From a virus: 64,000 bases of DNA. The stretch spans positions 59,068 through 123,067 of IMG/VR virus record IMGVR_UViG_3300042882_001139; one strand, given 5' to 3'. The notes under the pieces are model-generated. The model saw only the letters and a list, made by a program, of their open reading frames with translations, was not told the DNA's origin and did no database searches. Below are positions 1 through 9,007 of the stretch, piece after piece; within the stretch, counting starts at the first letter, position 1; each line of letters starts with the position of its first letter. A program made the position numbers and the translations under genes.

Positions 1-1
1 C

Positions 2-64
2 CTGACAGCCACCATGCCTCAAATGCAAACCAACCCTGGCGGTATAACAATCGCAAAAACCTGA
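2..64 (+). CDS. 3' end of an upstream structural gene (partial)
   Basis: An open frame enters from the left edge and runs 20 codons to a TGA at 62-64, ending in a Gly/Thr/Ile-rich tail. The stop lies 10 bases before the next start, which fits the tight operon that follows. Too little is present to name a product. It is probably the C-terminus of another tail or baseplate protein. Confidence 0.45.
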   Translation: MTATMPQMQTNPGGITIAKT

Positions 65-74
65 CGAGTCGAAA

Positions 75-575
75 ATGGCAACCTCTGTATTTACACCATG
101 CGAAGGCGCAGTTGTGCGCGTCAACCTGTGCGAAGGTTCTGGCGGCACCGGCGGCGGAACTTTTAACGTAACAATTGACGGCGCCGCTATATCCTTACCT
201 GTGACCGGCTTTGTGCATGAAATGCAGGGCAACTATCAGTTCCTTCACGCCCTTGATCGCTTTGTGTATTTTTATTCGTTTGGTGACCGCATCGGCGAGA
301 TTACCGTGTCTGGTATTTCTTTTGCCGCAGCACCATGCGGTCCGGCTGCGGCGGGTACAAAGCCGCCGACAATTTGCAACCTGTACGAGTTATACGCTGA
401 AAAGAAACAGTCCAAATTAAAAAAAGCAGTTAAAATTGGCGCGAGCAATTGCGGCTCGTTTCAGGCGTTTCTTACCGGAATGCGCTTAGAGGTTACCGCG
501 GCCAATAGCGGTGTGCCGATTGGGCAGTGGTCGCTGCGGTTTCATGTCATCCCGCCACAAGACACAACAAAATGA
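75..575 (+). CDS. Putative tail/baseplate protein, function unknown
   Basis: This 166-residue protein has a Gly/Ser-rich N-terminal third, predicted beta-rich segments and four scattered Cys. It has no signal peptide or membrane segment. I do not recognise the family. It is the first complete gene of a co-directional operon leading into baseplate genes, and its stop overlaps the next start in an ATGA arrangement, so the two are probably translationally coupled. A small structural or assembly role in the tail is inferred from position only. Confidence 0.6.
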   Translation: MATSVFTPCEGAVVRVNLCEGSGGTGGGTFNVTIDGAAISLPVTGFVHEMQGNYQFLHALDRFVYFYSFGDRIGEITVSGISFAAAPCGPAAAGTKPPTICNLYELYAEKKQSKLKKAVKIGASNCGSFQAFLTGMRLEVTAANSGVPIGQWSLRFHVIPPQDTTK

Positions 576-1561
576 TTAATCACGCAAGAACGCTTTTACT
601 TAACAAAGCCTACAAAGACAATCACATTACACGCGACACAGGGGCAGAATATGTGCCACTGGAGTTTGTGCCGGTACGGTTATCTAACGAACTAAAATTG
701 TTACGCCGGGTGCTCTTTGGCAGTAATCCGGACGCGCGTTTTATCAATCTGCGCGTGCGCGAGTTGATGAGTTACGTCCATCAGACAGAGTTAGCGGATT
801 ACGTACATGCACTCGATAACCGGATGACGTACTGGCCGTTAAGCGTCGTTGATTTTTATGACACGTCAAAAAAAACAGTAACCGTTACGCAACTAAACGG
901 CCCGCCGCAGCGCCTTACGATTATCGGCGACTATCAGGCAGACAACAGCGTAGGTCGGTCACTGTTTCAGTACATGATTAGTGCGGGCACAGAAACGCCA
1001 ACGTTGCCCATGCAAGCCCTGGCGTTCTCTACCGACCTCCCGCTCATTGCAACAGCCCAAGAACTGAGCACAACTGCTGCCCCAATTACGGCAGACGTTG
1101 GTACAGCCGCAGAGTCCGAAGTTATGCGGCTTGAAAACACAGGTTTAAAAGTATTGCTCGATTTCGCTAATCAGTCTGAAAACGATTTGTACGCAAGCAT
1201 CGTAACCGAAGCCGGCAACTTTTTAATGCACGAAATCTACGGTGATAGTGCCGGCAACCTTATATCCGATCAGATGTCGACAACTATTGCGTTGACGGCT
1301 CCGCCCATCGCGGAAGTTATCGCCCAGTGGTTTGTCACTGTACGTGCTGTCCCATCGCCAATTATTACAACCGGCATTCCGACGATCGAACTGCTCGGCG
1401 AGCCAATTATGTTGGGCTTATTTGGGCTGGGGGATGAAGAACCCTACGCCACGTTTAGAAATTTATGGCGCGACCATAATTCGCCGGTGTATCGCCTCGC
1501 CGGCCTGACCATGGCCCTGATCTATCGTACGGAAGAATTGCGGAAGAATAAACATGCCTGA
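572..1561 (+). CDS. Tail/baseplate structural protein, unknown family
   Basis: A 329-residue acidic-to-neutral protein without membrane segments. The start was chosen at the ATG that overlaps the preceding stop (ATGA). A frame extension to 527 exists but would run far into the upstream gene. Mixed alpha and beta stretches and the position between a small structural gene and the hub-like protein suggest a tail or baseplate component. I recognise no motif. The 3' end overlaps the next gene by 8 bases, typical of this operon. Confidence 0.6.
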   Translation: MINHARTLLLNKAYKDNHITRDTGAEYVPLEFVPVRLSNELKLLRRVLFGSNPDARFINLRVRELMSYVHQTELADYVHALDNRMTYWPLSVVDFYDTSKKTVTVTQLNGPPQRLTIIGDYQADNSVGRSLFQYMISAGTETPTLPMQALAFSTDLPLIATAQELSTTAAPITADVGTAAESEVMRLENTGLKVLLDFANQSENDLYASIVTEAGNFLMHEIYGDSAGNLISDQMSTTIALTAPPIAEVIAQWFVTVRAVPSPIITTGIPTIELLGEPIMLGLFGLGDEEPYATFRNLWRDHNSPVYRLAGLTMALIYRTEELRKNKHA

Positions 1562-3221
1562 CAATTACGTATTCTCGCAGTTTAAACTTTACGCCATGAT
1601 AGAAGACATCGGGCGTGTAGACGATATTGTCGCCATATCCGGCAACTTTGCGTTAAACACGATTCCAACAGCTGCACTCATTTTGGCTTGCGGTATTAAC
1701 GCTACAACGAACGCGCAGGCCAGTGCCCACTCAAAAATTATGGGCAAAATAAAGTCACGTGCTCGCGTGTCCGTGTACTTAGAAGTAGACACGACCGATG
1801 GCTACAAGGAAAAAATGCCGAGCGAAAAAACGTTCATGGTGTTTGACGGATACTATGCGGGGTTTGGTTTTCAGCGTTCGAACAATAATGCAAATTACAC
1901 GCTGCACCTAGTGCACTGGCTCGATGACTTAAACATAGGCTCGATGTTAAACGGGCAGTGGTTCCCCGGGGCGCCGTTTAACGTAGCCGATAACGCGGGC
2001 TACTACACGGCGACGAACCAGGCACAGGGCTCTGGCTTTGTAATGGCCCCGGCAATTGATCCTGACAATCAAATCATAACGTATTCAAATATCACGAACG
2101 ACCTGTGGGGCGATGTGCTGAAGCCTGTTCTAACAGTTATTGCTGGTTGGGGCACGAATAAGTGCGCCACAGGCGTAGACACCGAGCATGAAAAAAAGAT
2201 CAAAGCGGCCTTAGAGAAGATGCCTGGCTCCGCACCGAACAAAGTAAAACTTGGCTTAAACCTTGACGGCCCCGGCGGGCTTACGGGAGATCTCATTAGA
2301 GATTCCGTCAACGATGCTTTAACAAAAGTTGGCGTGCAAGCGTTTAGTTACTCAACTTTTTGGAGCAAACTTACCGGCGAATACGCACCGCAATTTTTGT
2401 TCGCACTGTCGCCCGGAGTTGACTTTGCACAAGTCGTGCCTGTCTTCGGCGGGTTAAAGTGGCGCGACGGCGACAAAGTCGTTTACGCTGACGAGTACGG
2501 CTACGCTAATTTTATGGGCAACACCCGTCAAACACTTGGCGGCATAGACATTATCTGGCCTGCAAGTTTTGGCTCTGGTTTAGTCGCCGGCACGCCGGTA
2601 CAGAACGATTATCGCCCGCCGTCGTTTTGCGACCCGCCAGGTCTTTTTCCGTCACATGAAGCCCGCAAAACGCGGCCGGGCACTGTGCTTGTAAAAGAAC
2701 CACCGAGTTGGTTCGGCAACATCATGAGCAAAATATCGAATACATCTCGGACGGCCGGGTTAAGCGGTAGCGTGCTAGGCGCTAATAACGACGCCAGCAA
2801 AGGTGCCGACGCTACAGAAAAAGCAAAAAAAGAATCTGAACTGCAGCAAAATATAAAAGACAGTCCGGTGTTAGACAGGTTTGCCGAACAGTGGTTTAAA
2901 ACAGAATTACTGCAGCAGCGTTACGGCGAGTTTTCCGGCAAGTTACGCTTTGATATAGCTCCGGGCAGCGTCATTAAAATTAAAGCACCCACAGAAAACA
3001 TGCCGCAGTTGTCAGATAACACGGACATGATAGCAACTGTCGTGCAAGTTTCGTTCTCCATTAACGCTGAAAACGCAAACGCAGGTACGGCGTTTTCCGT
3101 ATCACATATTCGTTCACCTGCTGAAAACGACGATCGTTTAATCGCTGGGTCCGACACGCCGCCGTTATACAATGAACGCTGGGCCGGCGGCCCGCTCTCC
3201 TCAAAAATTAAATACACATGA
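1554..3221 (+). CDS. Putative baseplate hub / tail-associated protein
   Basis: A 555-residue protein that starts inside the preceding stop. The N-terminal half is beta-rich with repeated small, Gly/Asn and aromatic residues. A low-complexity Ala/Lys/Ser linker lies near residues 395-440. The C-terminal third is again beta-rich. Its size, two-lobed layout and place just before wedge genes suit a gp27/gpD-like hub, but I see no diagnostic motif, so this is inference from context. It overlaps the sigma-factor gene by 4 bases (ATGA). Confidence 0.5.
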   Translation: MPDNYVFSQFKLYAMIEDIGRVDDIVAISGNFALNTIPTAALILACGINATTNAQASAHSKIMGKIKSRARVSVYLEVDTTDGYKEKMPSEKTFMVFDGYYAGFGFQRSNNNANYTLHLVHWLDDLNIGSMLNGQWFPGAPFNVADNAGYYTATNQAQGSGFVMAPAIDPDNQIITYSNITNDLWGDVLKPVLTVIAGWGTNKCATGVDTEHEKKIKAALEKMPGSAPNKVKLGLNLDGPGGLTGDLIRDSVNDALTKVGVQAFSYSTFWSKLTGEYAPQFLFALSPGVDFAQVVPVFGGLKWRDGDKVVYADEYGYANFMGNTRQTLGGIDIIWPASFGSGLVAGTPVQNDYRPPSFCDPPGLFPSHEARKTRPGTVLVKEPPSWFGNIMSKISNTSRTAGLSGSVLGANNDASKGADATEKAKKESELQQNIKDSPVLDRFAEQWFKTELLQQRYGEFSGKLRFDIAPGSVIKIKAPTENMPQLSDNTDMIATVVQVSFSINAENANAGTAFSVSHIRSPAENDDRLIAGSDTPPLYNERWAGGPLSSKIKYT

Positions 3222-4042
3222 AACCAAACATGCCGCAAACGAATAGCCCAAAAGGTATGCCGTCCATTCTGGGCGACGTCACGCCGCCATATTCGGCACC
3301 AAGATCTATTACCGGCGTCGCGCCGGAATTTGATGACCTGTACACGACCTGGCAAACGACAAAGACGCCAGAAAACAACACCAAGGTGCTAGCCGCATTA
3401 CAGCCGGTTATTGACACCGCTGTTTCGTCATACGGTGGCGCCAACGCTACTCCAAATCTTAAGTCTCGTGCCAAACTCATGGCTCTTAAAGCGCTTGACA
3501 CATATGACCCCAAACGAGGCAATGTGCGCACGCATTTGTTGTCTCAGTTGCAAAGCCTGCGGCGGCTGTCAGCAAAAGAGCAACACATCATTAGCCTGCC
3601 AGAACAAGTAGGGCTAGATTTTCAAAAATTGACGCTAGCTGAAAGTGAGCTTACTGATGCACTTGGCCGCGATCCGACAGACGACGAACTAGCCGATCAC
3701 ACCAATTTGTCTACACGGCGAATTCGTAAGATTCGTGCGTTTAATCAGCCGCTTGCAGAAGGTTCTGTTTCTCGTGTCACAGAAGAGTCAGCCGGTGGCG
3801 ATGTTGCAAGTCACATCCCAGGCAGCAACCGTGGAACAGATGCGTGGATGAACTTCGTATACGACGATCTCGGACCGACCGATAAAATGATCATGGACAT
3901 GACGCTGGGCAGGAACGGTAGACGACGTGCGTCGACGCAAGATATCGCAGCGCGATTAAAAATAACGCCCGGGGCGGTCAGTCAGCGTGCGGCAAAGATA
4001 CAGCAAATGCTCGATAAACGTTTTGACTACGGAGGCTTTTAA
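3218..4042 (+). CDS. Sigma-70-like RNA polymerase sigma factor
   Basis: A 274-residue protein with the order expected of a sigma factor. Residues about 80-120 resemble region 2 (ALKALDTYDPKRG, then a basic QLQSLRRL helix). Residues about 145-175 resemble region 3 (DALGRDPTDDELA, common in sigma factors). Residues about 220-268 resemble region 4, with a helix-turn-helix around STQDIAARLKITPGAVSQR. It would direct host RNA polymerase to phage promoters, most simply late ones. It sits inside the baseplate operon with 4-base and 1-base overlaps on its two sides, so it is probably made together with structural proteins. The 50-residue N-terminal tail is Pro/Ser-rich. Confidence 0.8.
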   Translation: MKPNMPQTNSPKGMPSILGDVTPPYSAPRSITGVAPEFDDLYTTWQTTKTPENNTKVLAALQPVIDTAVSSYGGANATPNLKSRAKLMALKALDTYDPKRGNVRTHLLSQLQSLRRLSAKEQHIISLPEQVGLDFQKLTLAESELTDALGRDPTDDELADHTNLSTRRIRKIRAFNQPLAEGSVSRVTEESAGGDVASHIPGSNRGTDAWMNFVYDDLGPTDKMIMDMTLGRNGRRRASTQDIAARLKITPGAVSQRAAKIQQMLDKRFDYGGF

Positions 4043-4503
4043 TGGCAAACGGCGTTTCCCGTGCGAGCATAGACAGCACATTTGAAAAGCGCATTCGGCA
4101 TTTAGAAGAAGCGGCGCAGGCGTCAGCGGACGCTTTTCGCGATGGCTACTCTACGTATTTAAAGTGGTGCACGCCAAAAGAAGTGAAAGATCTTCTAGAC
4201 GTGCCATCGCTGCATAACCCTGCTTGGGACCGCAACAAATTAAACGAGATGTATTGCTCGCAGGTGCTCGCGGGTCCGGGTGATGCTGGCGGTACCGTAG
4301 CTGACTGCATCGGTGTCAAATCGCAAATCGATTTCATGGCCGTCGAGGAGCGTGCGTTTAGATTACGCCACGCAACTTACTCCCGATGTGCTGCTATGGC
4401 ACATGGCCGCTTGGACGGGTACGGCAAAAAAGACCGCGGCGTGTTTTCGTTTGTTTTAAACTCAATTGACAGCATTATCAATGCCGGTCGTGTAAGCAGT
4501 TAA
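4042..4503 (+). CDS. Conserved-looking tail operon protein, unknown function
   Basis: A 153-residue protein whose ATG overlaps the sigma-factor stop (TAATG) and is preceded by GGAGG. It opens with a helical, charged segment (residues 8-35) followed by a mixed region with four Cys. It is neither membrane nor secreted. It sits between the sigma factor and the gp25-like gene, so a baseplate or assembly role is possible, but no family is recognised. Confidence 0.55.
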   Translation: MANGVSRASIDSTFEKRIRHLEEAAQASADAFRDGYSTYLKWCTPKEVKDLLDVPSLHNPAWDRNKLNEMYCSQVLAGPGDAGGTVADCIGVKSQIDFMAVEERAFRLRHATYSRCAAMAHGRLDGYGKKDRGVFSFVLNSIDSIINAGRVSS

Positions 4504-4511
4504 GGTGAGCT

Positions 4512-4976
4512 ATGGCAACAGCATATGAAGGACGAAAATACGACTTTCTAGGTTTTAGAAACGTCGCCCCGCGAGGCGAGCGGCAACTGGGGCTGGCGTT
4601 GTACAGCGAAGATAGTTCCGGTCAGATTTGCGTTGGCGTACAAAAACTGGCGCAGCGCTGGGCACTCGAGTTTCTTACAGAGGTGGGGTCAATGCCCGGC
4701 CTGCCCGAGCGCGGCTGCGAGTTCATGGCAGCCGTCCGAACGCAGACGGCTCGTACAGAGCAAGAAATAATATGGGCGTTTTTATCGGCTGATATCGACA
4801 TTACACGCAATTTGAAAAACGAAGAATACGCCGACATGCCCGACGACGAAAAGTTTAAATCGGCGACGCTCACGTCTGTTACATTTTATCCGGGATATTT
4901 ATCGTTACATGTTATGATTGAGAGCGTTGCAGGCACGTCGCGGGCCGCAATTATGCCGATCAATACCCTGCCGTAG
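4512..4976 (+). CDS. Baseplate wedge protein, gp25-like
   Basis: A 154-residue protein. The middle (about residues 36-65) reads G-QICVGVQKLAQRW-x-LEFLTE-GSMP. This matches the gp25/gpW baseplate pattern of a polar strand, a Leu/Gln-rich helix and a TE-G turn. In contractile tails gp25 joins the wedge to the sheath. The gene directly precedes the gpJ-like wedge gene, the usual gpW-gpJ order. The length fits the family. The start at 4512 has an AAGGTGAG ribosome site just upstream. Confidence 0.7.
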   Translation: MATAYEGRKYDFLGFRNVAPRGERQLGLALYSEDSSGQICVGVQKLAQRWALEFLTEVGSMPGLPERGCEFMAAVRTQTARTEQEIIWAFLSADIDITRNLKNEEYADMPDDEKFKSATLTSVTFYPGYLSLHVMIESVAGTSRAAIMPINTLP

Positions 4977-4984
4977 GTGCCGCC

Positions 4985-6628
4985 ATGGCTATTGAAATTA
5001 CAAGTCTAAAAGAACTGGCTCCCGAAAAAATCGAGGCCATGTTTAACACTTTGAGCCAGTTAATGCAGGAGCGCCACCCGGAGGTAGAATTAACTCGGGG
5101 TGTATTTCACGACTTAGTGCTGTATTTTAATGGCGTACTTAACGCGGCCATCCAGGAAAACGTAGACCGCGTCCGACAAAGCAATAGTTTACTCAGCATA
5201 TCGGCCAACCCGGCCTTAGCCGAGCCGGAACTTGTCGACCAGGTGCTGTCTAACTACGGGCTCTCGCGGGATCAGGGGCGTGCAGCGTCTGGAACCATAA
5301 CGCTCGTCCTGCCTCTCGCTGCCCAGACCACTGTTGCCGTTGAGACGCGCATGACTGCCGGCGTCGCCATATTCCGGCCAACAGCCACATTCATTATTTT
5401 AGCCCCGGGCAGCACAGCGTCGCTTGCCACAGAGCGCGTAATGCAGCCCGTCGGTGACGGCACATATGTAGCGACAATAACGGTGCAGGCTGAAGAAGTT
5501 GGCACCAGCGGCAACATAAATAAGGGCACAGAGTTAGTACCAGATTTTCAACCTGTTAACGTTAGCAAAATTTACGCCACTGTAGATTTCGTAAACGGGC
5601 GCGATGTAGCGACAAACGAAAATTACATTTCAAAACTTGCTCCGGCCCTAGCAGCGAAAACAATCGGCGGGCGGCAGAGTTACGTCGCCGCAATCAGGGC
5701 CAATGCAGCGTTCGCAGATATCCAGCACATTTCAATTATCGGTGCTGGCGACGTTGAGCAGCAACGTGATCAGCACGGTTTGTTTCCAATATCGGGCGGC
5801 GGCAAAGTTGACATTTATTTGCAGAGTTACCCGTACCCGCAGACACAAACACAACTGCTGGAGGCGACGTACATCGGTCCCGGTGTTACAGGTGGTCGGT
5901 GGCAGATCATACTAGATCGCGATACGTTTCCCGCGCTGTACGAGATTTCACGCGTAGCGAAGCCGAACGCGTTAACAACGACAGGCTACAAAATTGTTAA
6001 CGAGTACCGCGGCGTCAATTTTTCAGAATTAGCATTTGTGCCGTCAATCAAATACATGCATGAAAGCGCATACACGCGGTATCAGACCGTCATGATTCAG
6101 TTTGAGGACACCGATACATCGATTATTAATCTTGTGGCTAATCAGAGCAAAGCAAAGTACGACGTAGAAGCCGTGTGCATGCCCCTGATCTCAGATGTGC
6201 AAGACATGTTCAGTGCCCGCGAAAATCGTTCACGTACAACTGACGTGCTTGTGCGTGCCGCACTGCCGTGCTTTACAAAGATCTCGTTTCAAATTCGCAA
6301 AGATGCGAACGACTTAGATCCAGATATCGCGGCCATTCAGCAGGCGGTCAGTAATAAAATCAGCACAATTGGGTTTTCCGGGCAACTGCACGCATCCCAC
6401 ATTTCATCTGTTGCACAGCAGTTATTGTCTGGCAAACAGGGTCTAGGCCCCATCGACATGTTTGGCCGGATTAGACGGCCTGACGGTAAAAACATCTACG
6501 TGCGTGATTCGGCGATCCTGCAGATCCCCAATGACCCCGGGCATTTAATAACAGGCCGCACAACCGCATTCATGACGCGACCCGAAGACGTCACCGTATC
6601 TACTGTTGTTGCGGGCTTTGCTTACTAA
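4985..6628 (+). CDS. Baseplate wedge protein, gpJ/gp47-like
   Basis: A 547-residue protein. The first 70 residues are helical with the ELTRGVFHDLVL type of start seen in baseplate J-like proteins. A TITLVLP strand and a stretch of small residues with the turn EEVGTSGNINKGTEL (about residues 155-185) are characteristic of the baseplate J core domain. The protein forms the wedge arms that bind fibres and control sheath contraction. It follows the gp25-like gene by 8 bases and abuts the next gene, as in P2-like and T4-like baseplates. Confidence 0.8.
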   Translation: MAIEITSLKELAPEKIEAMFNTLSQLMQERHPEVELTRGVFHDLVLYFNGVLNAAIQENVDRVRQSNSLLSISANPALAEPELVDQVLSNYGLSRDQGRAASGTITLVLPLAAQTTVAVETRMTAGVAIFRPTATFIILAPGSTASLATERVMQPVGDGTYVATITVQAEEVGTSGNINKGTELVPDFQPVNVSKIYATVDFVNGRDVATNENYISKLAPALAAKTIGGRQSYVAAIRANAAFADIQHISIIGAGDVEQQRDQHGLFPISGGGKVDIYLQSYPYPQTQTQLLEATYIGPGVTGGRWQIILDRDTFPALYEISRVAKPNALTTTGYKIVNEYRGVNFSELAFVPSIKYMHESAYTRYQTVMIQFEDTDTSIINLVANQSKAKYDVEAVCMPLISDVQDMFSARENRSRTTDVLVRAALPCFTKISFQIRKDANDLDPDIAAIQQAVSNKISTIGFSGQLHASHISSVAQQLLSGKQGLGPIDMFGRIRRPDGKNIYVRDSAILQIPNDPGHLITGRTTAFMTRPEDVTVSTVVAGFAY

Positions 6629-8340
6629 TGTACAAGCGCACTTTTATTTACCCGGGATCAGATATTGATCGCAGCAGAAACATGCTGGCGATGCTGGGTA
6701 GTTTTTGGTCCCGCATTTATTCCGCCAAAGATCAACTGACATCTTATGCGGACGCGACTGCGACGCTCGTAGCACAGACGTATCGAAATATTCTAGAGGC
6801 TGTCGCCGCGGTTAGCCGTTTTGACGTGCCAGTGTTCCACAGCGAATACTGGGTGCCGATTGTCATTAAAAAATCTGACATCAACGGCCAGCGCTTAGTT
6901 AATAATTTTTTTGATGGTACTGCAGATAAGTTTAATCAGACAACTGCGGTCTTTGACGGATCGGCACAGACTGAGTTGTTTTACGCCCCGGCGCCAAAAA
7001 ACTTAGTCGGTGTCGGGCAAATCTTCAACAAGATTATTTTTCCGACTGTCGCCCTGCTCGAACACATCGACTACATCATTGATACAAAATCTAGTGCTAT
7101 CGTCTTCTCTGAAAACCCGTTCGATAACCCGGCTATTTTGAAACGTGCTGCAGTCACCAGCGGACAGCCGGATGAAGAAATTGTACTGTGGGGTTTCTGC
7201 GGGCAGTTTGATTATAACTACGTTTTTGAGCAGTTTGCGTACGCACTGGGTATCCGGCTAAAGAGCAGTCAAGGTTACAAAGATTTAATGAATGCCGTTT
7301 TCAACGGCTTAATTAATGGCGGTGCGTCTGCCGCAGATTTGGATCTGGCACTATCTGCTATCTGCGGAATTCCGGTAACGCTCGATAACCACGAGACAGT
7401 AGAAGTCGTTGACAGTGATACGCACGGCGTATTCATAAGCACGGATAAAAACCTATACCGCTTTGCCGCAACAGCAGTACCTGTTGTAATCGTCGGCCAA
7501 AAACTTAAGGCCGGCTCACAGTTGGTGCGCGGCTTTGAGATTGACGAGTTTTTTGTAGGTAGCACGTATGGTCCGCCGCCAGACGATGAACTGATCTGCT
7601 GCCCGGCACCAAATCTTTTACTGGCTACCAATGCTTACCACGACTTGCTCACTGAAACAGACGAAGATCTTTTACTAGACCCAAATCTGCAGAGCTGCTA
7701 CGGCCGAAAGGCGTTAGCGGCTTTGAGTCTTGATCGTGGCTTTTTGTCTGCCTGCTTTTACGGCGACCTAGTATTTGAGAACAAAGAAGTGCCGGTACAT
7801 GTCAACACAAATCATGTAACAGATTACACGTATGTTAGTTTTCCAGTCGTCGGTTTGCCGGCGGACGTAGAGCGGTTTTTTGACGAGATTCACTACCGGG
7901 GTGTTCTCGCGGCACAGGCAGCGGCACCGTGTCCGCCAGGATATAAAAGACACACGCTTGCCCAGTGGCTCGACCGGCGTAAAAACCCGCTAAGCGAGCC
8001 CGATGCGACACATCTGCCGAAAACTATAAACCCCCTGAAATTTGTTGTTGAAAACGTGCTCCGTAACAATGTTTTTGTTGTCAGAATCAACATAAGCGCC
8101 CTAGGGCAAAATAGGCTGGGTTTGTACAATATTAGACACCTGCGTCAGTTGCTGCCGCCTGGCACCGCAATGTTGTTGGTATTTGAATTAAACGCACCAG
8201 AAGACAGGATTCGCGGCGATCGGCAGTTGACCGAGGGTACTAGTTTTTTTACAGGTATGGCACCCGTAAGCGATACAATCAGCAATCAAATTAACGATCG
8301 CGGCGTAACCGTCCGTCTGATATCCGGCACGTGCCAATAA
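6628..8340 (+). CDS. Putative baseplate wedge / tail protein I analogue
   Basis: A 570-residue protein immediately after the gpJ-like gene, its start overlapping the previous stop by one base. The N-terminal 80 residues are helical. The middle is a mixed alpha/beta region with Asp/Asn-rich turns, and a Cys-rich patch lies near residues 315-330. In contractile-tail operons this position is taken by the gpI-like wedge protein or a fused version of it. No motif confirms that here, so the call rests on synteny. Confidence 0.55.
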   Translation: MYKRTFIYPGSDIDRSRNMLAMLGSFWSRIYSAKDQLTSYADATATLVAQTYRNILEAVAAVSRFDVPVFHSEYWVPIVIKKSDINGQRLVNNFFDGTADKFNQTTAVFDGSAQTELFYAPAPKNLVGVGQIFNKIIFPTVALLEHIDYIIDTKSSAIVFSENPFDNPAILKRAAVTSGQPDEEIVLWGFCGQFDYNYVFEQFAYALGIRLKSSQGYKDLMNAVFNGLINGGASAADLDLALSAICGIPVTLDNHETVEVVDSDTHGVFISTDKNLYRFAATAVPVVIVGQKLKAGSQLVRGFEIDEFFVGSTYGPPPDDELICCPAPNLLLATNAYHDLLTETDEDLLLDPNLQSCYGRKALAALSLDRGFLSACFYGDLVFENKEVPVHVNTNHVTDYTYVSFPVVGLPADVERFFDEIHYRGVLAAQAAAPCPPGYKRHTLAQWLDRRKNPLSEPDATHLPKTINPLKFVVENVLRNNVFVVRINISALGQNRLGLYNIRHLRQLLPPGTAMLLVFELNAPEDRIRGDRQLTEGTSFFTGMAPVSDTISNQINDRGVTVRLISGTCQ

Positions 8341-8349
8341 GGATTACTT

Positions 8350-8982
8350 ATGCTTGCTGACAACATTAGCCCAGAGCAGTTCGGCGTGCGTGGCCATGTG
8401 ACGCTGTGGGCTGTCGATGAGGCGACTGGTTTAAAACTGCCTGTCTGCTCGCAGCTAAACCAGATTCAGTATTCATGGGGGTTTGTTGCCGCCAAGCAGC
8501 TTGGTCGTCGTGCTCAGCCAGATAGGCCTGACTACAGTATCTCCGCAATGTACATTGAATATGAGAATCAGTCAGATCCTGAACTTGCGGTATCTGAGGC
8601 GTCAAATTTCCCCCGCACACTTAGTGTCAATTACTATAACTCTTTAGGTAGTTCTACAAATCGTGACTTCTTACGTGTACCAATCATTGTTGAACCGGCC
8701 ATCGGTGTCTCGACCGGTTTTGAGTCATATCTGGATGTTAATCAACAAGGCAACAAACTAACGTTTTTCGTGCAGACGTCTGGGGCCGTGGGCGCACACG
8801 GACGTGCGTTTAATGACACGGTAAACAGCAAAGTGTTTGCCGCGGCACTGGTAGCCGCACCTGTGTTTAGTGACCGCACCAAAGACGTAATTTTTGCCAG
8901 AACAGTTTTTTCGTCGGCCAACCAAGTAACAAAAGAGGCGTCGTCGCAAATCGGCATCACGTGGGACATCTCGTTCGAATAA
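8350..8982 (+). CDS. Tail/baseplate structural protein, unknown family
   Basis: A 210-residue beta-rich protein with no Cys cluster or membrane helix, preceded by AAGGA. Repeated Thr/Ser/Val strands and a Gly/Asn turn-rich centre give it the look of a structural beta-sandwich. It sits between wedge and fibre genes and may link the baseplate to fibres. The family is not recognised. Confidence 0.6.
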   Translation: MLADNISPEQFGVRGHVTLWAVDEATGLKLPVCSQLNQIQYSWGFVAAKQLGRRAQPDRPDYSISAMYIEYENQSDPELAVSEASNFPRTLSVNYYNSLGSSTNRDFLRVPIIVEPAIGVSTGFESYLDVNQQGNKLTFFVQTSGAVGAHGRAFNDTVNSKVFAAALVAAPVFSDRTKDVIFARTVFSSANQVTKEASSQIGITWDISFE

Positions 8983-9007
8983 TCGCCCGTCTGACTGGAG
9001 GACAAGG

